Of a stretch of DNA of 64,000 nt, positions 56,556 to 64,000 are shown piece by piece. Both the position numbers and the translations under genes were made by a program. The DNA is taken from positions 3,441,857 to 3,505,856 of the forward strand of contig OY725493.1 in NCBI GenBank assembly GCA_963281255.1, given 5' to 3'. This stretch comes from Aphrocallistes beatrix. Lineage: Eukaryota > Porifera > Hexactinellida > Sceptrulophora > Aphrocallistidae. Positions within the stretch are counted from its first letter, which is position 1. Each line of letters starts with the position of its first letter. The notes below the pieces were generated by a model that worked only from the letters and a program-made list of their open reading frames with translations, did not search any database and was not told the origin of the DNA.

Positions 56556-56578
56556 CATCGAGTTTTAATAGTAAGGAT
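55993..56578 (+). repeat. dispersed repeat R1, copy G (most complete)
   Basis: 586 bp. The GC head has three potential hairpins: AAGCGCG around CTT with CGCGCTT, GGCGGACAC around TTT with GTGTCCGCC (56030-56050), and GGAGGCTCC with GGTCGCCTGG. The body has TGACGTCA (about 56194), TGAGTCATCA and a second TGACGTCA (about 56358). A (TA) tract of about 60 bp (56491-56551) precedes the terminus CGAGTTTTAATAGTAAGGAT. There are no inverted terminal repeats and no frame. The microsatellite plus fixed 3' end recall Helitron-associated DINE/HINE repeats, but this is inference. Confidence 0.8.
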
Positions 56579-56949
56579 AACCAAGGAGAGATTATAGTTT
56601 AAATCGAACCCCGTAATCGTAACTTAGTTGTTTCAAAAGGGTAAGAAAAGAAGTTAAGGAATGGTTTCTCTGGGAAAAGATAACAGTGAATTAAACTGCG
56701 GCTCAAATTATACATAATATTCAATCCATTAAGGTGAAATGATCAAGGAGATACAAATTGAAAATTGCAAAATGCGCACTTTTGGAAAAATTATGTTAAA
56801 ATTCCCAGTCTTAAAATGCTAAATGCTATAAAGGGGGCTTTGGGATATACCAAACCATCTCGAAGTACCCTTTTTAGAATTTTATTGAACTAAACTGCAT
56901 AAAATTAGAATCGCTGCAGTCAAATAAGTTAAAACAATTGGAAATTATA
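56579..56949. other. no feature recognised
   Basis: AT-rich flank between R1 copy G and the exon-like stretch on the minus strand. Confidence 0.35.
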
Positions 56950-57053
56950 CTATCTTCTCTTCTTAATCAGCGTAACATAGCCTCCACCCTCAGATGACCA
57001 TTTCAGAATCGCGCTATAAATTATCTTTCCCCCTAGTTTTTCACAAATTTCAG
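56950..57053 (-). CDS. putative terminal exon, unknown protein
   Basis: The minus frame reads AEICEKLGGKIIYSAILKWS, then EGGGYVTLIKKRR and TAG at 56950-56952. The composition is more GC-rich and less biased than its surroundings, and an AAACAAG acceptor-like sequence precedes CTGAAATT at 57053. The open frame extends upstream for about 20 further codons, so a splice is not required. I do not recognise the family. If genuine, it is the 3' end of another minus-strand gene lying upstream of the RPA1 exons. Confidence 0.3.
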
Positions 57054-57066
57054 CTTGTTTAAATTT

Positions 57067-57794
57067 AAAACATATTAAATAAAAAAGAAAATCGCGATAC
57101 AGGTAACATATAGAGGTAAGTTTTTCTATTAAGATTGACTAAAAGAATTGGAAAATTGGCAATGCACACATTTTGATTTGCGATGGTTAGAAATATTTCA
57201 GATGGAAATTCTCTAAAAAGGCCGCCTTCAAGTTATCGAACAAAGTATGCATTTCAAGGTGACAAATCCCAAAATTAAAGTCTTAATTCAACCATTGCTA
57301 TAATGTTTATGGATAGTACTAGCTAGTATAAGAATTAATGCATAATTTGAGTTTTGAACTAGGAAAAAATATGAAGTTATAGTCACTCAAAGTCTAAATC
57401 CTATACAATATCCGTGGTTGGGCCAGGCAGCAAAACTACACTATCGACTAGGATCAAGCTGATTTAACTATTCAACTATCATTATTAGTGATTGATAGAG
57501 CTAGTAGCGAAGCTATTTTGTTCAATTTTAACTAATATTTTTTTATGATGAAAAATATTTTGTCAAGCATTTAATCAGAAAACTTTTGAGGCAAAATATT
57601 TTCATTTTTTAAACTTTCCTTTTACTTGAAAATCGGGCTTTGCTACTAGCTTAATCAGAGTATTTTGCGTGTTTTTCACAATATGTTTGCGTTTGAAATA
57701 TTATTTTTTCTGAGTTATGGTGATTATACGATGTGCGGAAATTGAAAAATTGAAAAATTGAAATTATAGATTATGAATGAAAAAGGCTAGATAG
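57067..57794. other. no gene recognised
   Basis: AT-rich sequence with no frame over 60 codons and no match elsewhere in the window. Confidence 0.45.
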
Positions 57795-58310
57795 ATTTGA
57801 CCTGATATAAGTACTCTAATCAGACAATAGTATTTGAAATTTACTATTTTCCATCATAACTAGTTATAAATTAGGTCTATTCATTAGTGAAATGTAATCA
57901 AACTGTAACAGATACTGTAATTTCGATTTTAAATTCATAGTCTACATATTCGAATTACTTAGGTTAGATGCCTTTTATTGATTTAATCATTGCCAAGGTT
58001 AAGATTTATCAATTAAACTTGTGCCACTCCACGTCATCATGTCTAATGGTAATGGTAGTGAAAAATGGCAAAAGTGACATATATTGATAATAATTCAACT
58101 TATGAATGAGTATAGCAATAGAAGGCTTCAAACCTGAGTAATCCGAATGTAAAGAATATGAATTTGAAATCGAAATTAAAGTATCTGTTACAGTGTGATT
58201 ACAATCTCTCTATGAATAGACCCGCTTTAAAACTAGTTATTATGGAAAATAGTAAAGATTTCAAATACTATTGTCCGGTTAGAGTATATACATAATCATC
58301 AGATTGACAA
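57795..58310. mobile_element. R9 inverted-repeat element
   Basis: Arms 57800-57970 and 58140-58300 are inverted copies (ATTTGAAATTTACTATTTTC with GGAAAATAGTAAAGATTTCA, CTGTAACAGATACTG with AGTATCTGTTACAGT). The spacer is about 170 bp. A lone arm is at 29820-29995. Confidence 0.65.
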
Positions 58311-58557
58311 AATATCTCACTATTGGATGGTTTAGACATCCTAGAATGATATAAAAACTAAAAGGTGTCCCAAAATTATTGTTGTATAGCATATTTGTCT
58401 ATATCAGCTTTTTGTATTATTCCGAGTTTACTTTCTGTTCATTTACTTTTCCTCGGAAGTACTTGTATTAATTAACGATTGATTTTATATTGAACCTTAT
58501 GGTAGAGTGAATTTATCCATATTGAAGATTTTATCATCGGAGTTTGATTAATTCACT

Positions 58558-60136
58558 ATGGATGTCAAAAATTCACCAGAATCGCTTCGTAACAGAGCCA
58601 TTGGCATGATAATCATGGGATTTTGCAGAAAGATATTGCCAAGAGTTGTGAGAAACTGGTGGGCACGATACCGACGGGGAGAAGATCTCAGATATAAGCT
58701 TGGGGCTGGGCGTCCAACAACAGCAACAAGGGTAGCAAAAATTGTCATCTCCAAATCTCTTGGGAAAATTCGTCAATCACTAGAAATAATGCGACTAAAT
58801 TGAAGTACAGGTATCCATCGCCGTTCGCGGGGGTTACATTCCTGAGAATTGCCGCGAATGGCAAAATCGCGAACGGCAAGACGTTAGTTCAATGAGAATT
58901 GTGGGGTTGCGTTCCTAGATTACGTTATTGATTCAATAGTTAAGCTGTAATACTGATACAAACACTGGCACAAGTGAAATGGTTATAATAAATGAAGTGA
59001 TAAATGAAAGATATAGATCCCCTAGTAGCAAGCAAACCTAAGTACCATACCTAAATAGTAATGTCTACCCTTTCAATCACCAACCAACTTCCTTTCATGC
59101 ATGATGTAATTATTTAGTAGAAAATTATAAGTATACGTAGAAACAATAGAGTCTAGTATTAGTATAGAGCAATAGAAACAGTAAATGCTATTGCCAGGAT
59201 AATATGGAGATACGTATAAGGTTATAGACTTATGGTAGCCCATGAAACTACTGAAGAGAGTAACGAAAACCGCGAATAGTCGATGGAACGAGTCGCGAAT
59301 AGCAAAACAAGACTCAAAAAAATTTCCGCGAATAGTCGAAACCGCGAATGGTAAACCCGCGAACGGCGAGGGCTGCCTGTATAAGGGTCATGGTATCTCT
59401 AAATCGACTGTTCATCACTATTTGAATGAAACTTTAAGAGCTACTGCCTATAAAAGAGCAAAGATTCCCAAATTGACGCCAAAAAATAGAGGGAAATCGC
59501 ATGGACTTTGTAATGAAAGGATAAATTGGGGGTGTAGGGGAATGGAAACGAGTCTTGTGGAGTGATGAATTGCCATATGAACTGTTTCATCCCAGTTCAG
59601 TCTAAAATGATAGAGTTTGGTCCACTTACAACTCTACAGGTCCACCTTGTGAAATTATTAAAACCCCCCTAAAGTCAGGGTCTGGGCAATTATGAGCTAC
59701 CATGTTCCTCCTAAACAAATGGTAACCTCTCAATACTATGTGGAAGAGGTGTTGGAGAAATCCTATCGATCTGCGATGTCCCGTTCCACGAAGACAGGGG
59801 GATATTCTGACCAGGAAATTACTCCCAAACATGTCACCCGTCATTTTCATGCAAGATGGTGTTCCAGCACACACCTAATCGCGCACAGGAATGGTGCAAG
59901 AACAACATGCCAGCTTTCTGGGCCAACCGGATTTGAATCCATTAGAAAATCTATTGGAATATTTTGCAGGAGAAACTGAATGAGATGTCGCCCTCAACTA
60001 ATCTCAAGCAGTTATCAGGAAATCTTAAAATTGCTTGGGGAGAAATTGATCCCTCAAACCTGGATAATTTAATTGCCGGGATGCCAGGTCGTATTGCTAA
60101 GTGTCTCCAATTGAATGGAGGATATATTGGCAAATA
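58558..60136 (+). pseudogene. Tc1-like transposase, interrupted
   Basis: DD(E/D)-type cut-and-paste transposase. N-terminal block MDVKNSPESLRNRAIGMIIM and WWARYRRGEDLRYKLGAGRP (HTH plus GRP motif), then ISKSLGK. After the MITE come HGISKSTVHHYLNETLRATA and YKRAKIPKLTPKN. Catalytic blocks are VLWSDE (59555-59572), FMQDGVPAHT (about 59848) and PDLNPLENLLEYF (about 59930). The end is LQLNGGYIGK with TAA at 60136. There are small frameshifts in the 59510-59990 stretch as well as the MITE. Non-functional, but all three catalytic blocks can be read. Confidence 0.8.
58808..59379. mobile_element. pogo-like MITE, CGCGAA(t/c) motif, inside Tc1
   Basis: 572 bp flanked by TA (58806-58807, 59380-59381). 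Ends are CAGGTATCCATCGCCGTTCG and, inverted, CAGGCAGCCCTCGCCGTTCG. Words CGCGAA(t/c)GGC or CGCGAATAG recur at least eight times near both ends. Excision with one TA rejoins AAATTGAAG to TATAAGGGTCATGG in the transposase frame. Confidence 0.85.
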
Positions 60137-60213
60137 ATGGGTTACATCTGACATTTTTTACCTATTTTAAAATAATCCTAACGAATACGACAATAATTTT
60201 GGGAGATCCTGTA

Positions 60214-60972
60214 TATTTGGATTTTGGGGACTGTCACCTTCAAGTCAAAACTTCCAGCTGACCTAAGGTGTTTTTGGGACCCGAATTACAAAGAACTAAA
60301 ACTTAAAAGACAAATATTTCCATTAATATAATAAGGAAAATTTAGATCATCTATTTAAGCTCATAAATTCTAGCATAAACCTGTAATAACTCAAAAGGAA
60401 AAATTTCAGACACTAATCAAATTGAAACAATTCAATCCAGAAAATATTACCGCTTATATTATAATAATTTCTTCACGTTTGAATTACACATTTTCCGAGT
60501 CGTGTTATTGTAATTTAGGATTTTTTGACAGCTGAAATGGATACTCTGATATGTGTAGTTGGTATATGTAATAATACATTTAAAAGATCTATCGTTCAAG
60601 GTCTTTGATTTGTCATAGTATTTAAACATCAAACTAAGTTACAAATGGCATTAATCTCTGATGGCCACCTCGGAGATATACTACGGATATAGTATATTTA
60701 GTAGATTTAGTAGGTCTTGCGCGGTATCATCATTAGCGTAATTTTATAACTCTAGTTCTATGCATCGATAATTACAGGGCCAATATCGTCAGAGCACTAT
60801 ATAGGTTTAGTATGCAAATCATTCGTCAGCTTCAAATGGATTTAATCGCTGAATCCCACTTTGGCTGTTATTAATAGATCATGTTCTAATTTCATATCAA
60901 ATAAAATTTACTAGTTCATAACTGCCAACCATCCCAGAATCCGGGGATCCCAGGATTCCCCAGGAACACGTA
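60214..60972. other. no gene recognised
   Basis: AT-rich. The phrase CCATCCCAGAATCCGGGGATC with further ATTCCCC words at 60928-60965 may be an old element end. No coding signal. Confidence 0.4.
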
Positions 60973-61433
60973 CAGTGGATATCGGTTATAAGAACACCGG
61001 TTATAATAACATGTCGGTTATATGAACCATTTATTTGGGAACGGATTCTTTTCTATTCATTACCATTTAAACAAAACCGGTTATAAGAACATCTAATATC
61101 GGTTATAAGAACATTCTATCAATAATTTCTAGAACTATTAGTAGTCAAGTTCTCATTTTTTCATTCATACACAACCAATTTTGTAATTTCTGACTCCTGC
61201 ATTTTCTACCTCGCTTACTTTTTCGAGCTTACTGCTACAAGTATTTATTAGGTTAGGGACCAATCTTATAGCCGATAAAAAGAACAAAATATGTTCTTAT
61301 AACCGACATATCTGACCTCTTATCTCGGTTATAAGAACATGTTCTTATAACCGAAATACTGTTGTAAGAACATATCGGTTATAAGAACATTTTTTTCAAC
61401 TCCCAACGATGTTCTTATAACCGGTTTCCTCTG
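60973..61433. mobile_element. pogo-like MITE, CGGTTATAAGAACAT motif
   Basis: 461 bp flanked by TA (60971-60972, 61434-61435). Ends are CAGTGGATATCGG and, inverted, CAGAGGAAACCGG. CGGTTATAAGAACA occurs about ten times counting both strands. Non-coding. Confidence 0.85.
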
Positions 61434-61435
61434 TA

Positions 61436-62163
61436 TCTATATTATTTTAGCTTTATCAATAACACGATTGATCAAATATTATAGTATATCCACAATGTTT
61501 ATCGCTTCCGGCATATTCTTCATTTAAATTAATACTTTTCAACCTTCCTAGGATCCTGCTTAAACTCTAGAGGAGTGCTAGAGTTTGTAGGTTTCTTCAA
61601 AATCCCGAGATATATTCAGGATTATTGACCAATTACCCAACTATAAACAGATTCGACAACCACTTTGAGAACCCTGGATTAAATAAGATCCTGAATGAAA
61701 TTTTGAAATGACTAGTATATAGTCTAGGTATTCTGGCAAAATATCAGGAAATCTTATTACATAAAGGGGTGTCAAATATGCTAGCTACATACATATACAA
61801 ACACGATGGAATCAACATCCCTAATTAAGTTACATATACCTACTTGTTCAACTGATAACCTCATTCATTACTTACCATAAAAAGACCTCACTAAACGGTT
61901 TGGATCACTGAATAGCACCAACCATAGCATTCTATATACTAAGGCAATAGCACTCACCAAAAAATTGGTACCATGGATTGGTTAAATACTTCAATATCCT
62001 AAAACCGCTAATTAAGTAATTGTTATTATCAACTATATAATTATCTCATATTGTGAGTTCATGGTTGTTTAGATATTCATTTTGAAAATATTATGTAACC
62101 ACAATATTTATATTTACTTCACATTACAACACTAGTGTATTACAATAATGTATTATTTTGCAG
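61436..62163. other. no gene; short shared repeat
   Basis: 61916-61980 matches 21433-21500 (CATAGCATTCTATATACTAA). A GTAAGTAATG donor-like sequence on the minus strand near 61875 follows an open stretch, but no identifiable exon. Confidence 0.35.
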
Positions 62164-62390
62164 CATATTATTTCTATTACTCATTTATAATACCTCACTT
62201 GACAACACTAATTGCATAAATCATTATTTGGACGAGATGTCTTGTCTCGCGCCTGACTCGACTTCCCTAAATTACAGAGGAGTAGAACACTTCATTAATT
62301 TCTTCAATTTCCCAAATATGGTGCTCTTCGTGAAAATGGTATCGAGCCATTCCAAGACGTGTGAATACTACCAGAACAACAAGATCCCGG
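62164..62390 (+). CDS. putative internal exon, unknown protein with hydrophobic start
   Basis: Preceded by TTATTTTGCAG and followed by the strong donor GTGAGTGA at 62391. 227 nt, open throughout, phase 1 on both sides. It reads ILFLLLIYNTSLDNTNCINH (possible end of a signal or membrane segment), then YLDEMSCLAPDSTSLNYRGV, EHFINFFNFPNMVLFVKMVS and SHSKTCEYYQNNKIPG. Codon use is less AT-driven than the flanks. Three cysteines suggest an extracytoplasmic domain. I recognise no family and see no partner exon before the window ends. Confidence 0.4.
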
Positions 62391-62616
62391 GTGAGTGATT
62401 TCATAAGTAATGTAGTTAATTATTCTAGAATCATGCATATACATACTCGAGTTGGGTAGAAACAATTGACTGAATTTAAAAGACTAAGAAAAAGTGTTGA
62501 CTTCCCCAAATTTAGTAAATGCAATCCTCGTTACTACAAAAACGTGGGCATATGTACCTTTTATTTTAATTCGGATAAGTGCAATTTATCAAAACGTGCT
62601 CCAAATTAACATCAGG

Positions 62617-62675
62617 ACATTTCGCCTTTCCAACCTGACAAGCCTGCTGGTTGTCAGGTTGGAAAGGCGAAATGT
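62617..62675. other. perfect 25-bp hairpin
   Basis: Arms 62617-62641 and 62651-62675 are perfectly complementary, starting ACATTTCGCCTTTCC and ending GGAAAGGCGAAATGT, with a 9-base loop GCCTGCTGG. The 69-codon frame across it (62494-62703) is incidental. It could be a tiny foldback element or an unannotated small-RNA precursor. Pairing does not extend beyond the arms. Confidence 0.6.
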
Positions 62676-62796
62676 AATTTTGGCCCTTAAGATTTTCCAT
62701 TAGTCAACTTCAGCCGTACTGTTAGCTTATATCATGGATAAGAACAGTGTAGACCAGAACTAAACTTTCGTTCTTGAAATTCGTTAATGATGTTCT

Positions 62797-63063
62797 TTTG
62801 GTTATGGCTCCACTAATTCTGAGCTCAGACGAAAAAATCGACTCATCATGGAATTATGACGTCATTGTAATCTTTTTTACAGTTAGAAATTTCAGTTTAG
62901 GTGTTTTTTTTGCGATATCGATTATAACATAGGACATACGTAATTAGAGATGTTATTTCCCTAATAATTAATCAATGAGACTCCAGACCCCCAAAGTGCG
63001 CCTCCGGCGGACACTTTGTGTCCGCTAGCCGCGCTGTGCAAATGAAGTGAGCTTGCAGATACA
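62797..63063 (-). repeat. dispersed repeat R1, copy H (internally deleted)
   Basis: Reverse orientation. The CTCCACTAATTCTGAGCTCA segment with GACGTCA comes first, then a jump to the GTTATTTCCCTAAT and GC-head end. The head hairpin GCGGACACTTTGTGTCCGC is intact. The first TGACGTCA and TGAGTCATCA part is missing. Confidence 0.7.
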
Positions 63064-63840
63064 ATTTTGATTTGAATTTCGTAAAATTAATCTAAATAGT
63101 ACTATGAGAAATAACTGATAATGCTGCCAAAAAGGATTCTAATTTTGAAATATTTAAAAAGGTCCATATGCAGTTTGCTGCTCCATGGAACGATTTTGAT
63201 ACTCTAAAAAACCTTCTAATGGCTTTTATTGCTTTTATAGAGAAGAGATTAAGAAAGTTTAACAAATTATTTATTTAAAAAAATATTTTTTTGAAATTTT
63301 TAAACACCGAATTCATCGAATTTAAAGTTTTAAACTGTAAAGAAGTTGATGAATACGAGTGTTTTAAGACTTGAACACTTTAAGATCAGAAAGCTTGCTT
63401 TTTAGACGCCTTTTACTGTGCTTTCTACACTATCATAAAGGATCTATGATTTTCTGTAAGAATATAGGTGCACAGTAGAGTGTGTCAAAATTTGAAAGTT
63501 TGAACCTTTAGATGATTACCCCTTAAATAGTCTACTTAATTTGGAGATGATTTAGTTGTCGCGCAAGGTAGACTTCTCCAAGTGCAGATTTCTAATGGGA
63601 TTTTTCCGGTTTCGGGACAAAATTGCAAAAAGAGTACTTTTGGTATAAGCAATGAATCTAACAACCTTGTATTGAGATATTTGGGTATGGTTTTATATCA
63701 GCCAATAATACATTTTGTTGGGCTAAAACCTACCGGTTCGGAGATATTGGTGAAATCAGTTGGGACCAGCCTTCGTACAAGTTTGTAATTATTAATGGCC
63801 CCAACTTGTTTCACCAATATCACTATAACGGCATTGTTAA
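63064..63840. other. no gene recognised
   Basis: AT-rich. The 68-codon plus frame at 63582-63788 has no recognisable domain. Confidence 0.4.
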
Positions 63841-64000
63841 CTTTTTTATAACTATAAATTTCAGTTTTTCGAATATTACTCAGCTATAGATGTCTGAATG
63901 TTAATAGACTGTGTATATAAATATTCTTTACATATGACACAACTCTCATCAAAAATTTACTCATCACTGTTATGACGTCACCATTACGCATCAAAAATTG
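63841..64000 (-). repeat. dispersed repeat R1, copy I (runs off the window)
   Basis: Reverse R1 body (ATAACTATAAATTTCAGTTT, CATATGACACAACT, TATGACGTCACCATTACGCA). It supplies the part missing in copy H but is a separate, more diverged piece, cut by the window end. Confidence 0.65.

Larger units (their letters stand above)
58361..60211 (+). mobile_element. Tc1-like transposon, split by a MITE
   Basis: TA-flanked (58359-58360, 60212-60213). Ends are AAAGGTGTCCCAAAATTATT and, inverted, CAGGATCTCCCAAAATTATT. 1,851 bp in total. Subtracting the 572-bp insert and its extra TA leaves about 1.28 kb, the usual Tc1 length. Confidence 0.85.

Noticed and set aside
56373..56597. 74-codon frame with an (IY)n tail
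   Set aside because: Translation of the TA microsatellite in R1 copy G.
53868..64000. Search for upstream RPA1 exons on the minus strand
   Set aside because: No stretch matching the expected domain A/B sequence before VSDF was found; not claimed.
1..64000. tRNA, rRNA or histone genes
   Set aside because: No cloverleaf with conserved boxes, rRNA core or histone sequence was noticed by reading; a covariance-model search would be needed to exclude tRNAs.

Overview
This window is nuclear DNA from an invertebrate animal. It is visibly AT-rich (not computed) and dominated by transposons and their relics. Metazoan features are split genes with GT-AG introns, an N-myristoyltransferase, the large subunit of replication protein A, and a CR1/L2-like LINE beside mariner, Tc1, pogo, PIF/Harbinger, MULE, P-element, Helitron and integrase-bearing remains. 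I cannot name the taxon. The transposon mixture would suit an arthropod or another repeat-rich invertebrate.

Only two host genes are recognised with confidence, both on the minus strand. An uninterrupted N-myristoyltransferase reading frame lies at 8657-10036. The last three coding exons of RPA1 lie at 53595-53867, 38975-39176 and 16624-16856. Their phases match, and they are separated by introns of about 14.4 kb and 22.1 kb. The 5' half of RPA1 would lie above 53.9 kb and I did not find it. A few other exon-like stretches (43226-43400, 49389-49574, 56950-57053, 62164-62390) have plausible splice sites or reading frames but no firm identity.

Layout. 1-8.1 kb: decayed integrase, a mariner-type inverted-repeat element, copies of a GC-headed dispersed repeat (called R1) and several MITEs. 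8.7-10 kb: NMT. 11-12.5 kb: PIF/Harbinger-like copy 1. 13-16.5 kb: LINE with tandem 159-bp 5' units. 16.6-53.9 kb: RPA1 3' part, whose introns hold pogo-like MITEs, Helitron, P-element, mariner, Tc1, Harbinger copy 2, MULE, a 1.9-kb TTAA-flanked element, integrase relics, long foldback elements and minisatellites. 54-64 kb: foldback copy 2, the most complete R1 copy, a Tc1 element split by a MITE, more MITEs and a perfect 25-bp hairpin.

The most striking theme is architectural. At least ten unrelated-looking short elements share one design: TA-flanked (once 8-bp-flanked) inverted ends in which one short motif is iterated in both arms. Several insertions are nested so cleanly that the target site can be read directly, and removing the insert restores the host element's reading frame. 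No biochemical system beyond the two host genes can be assembled from this window.
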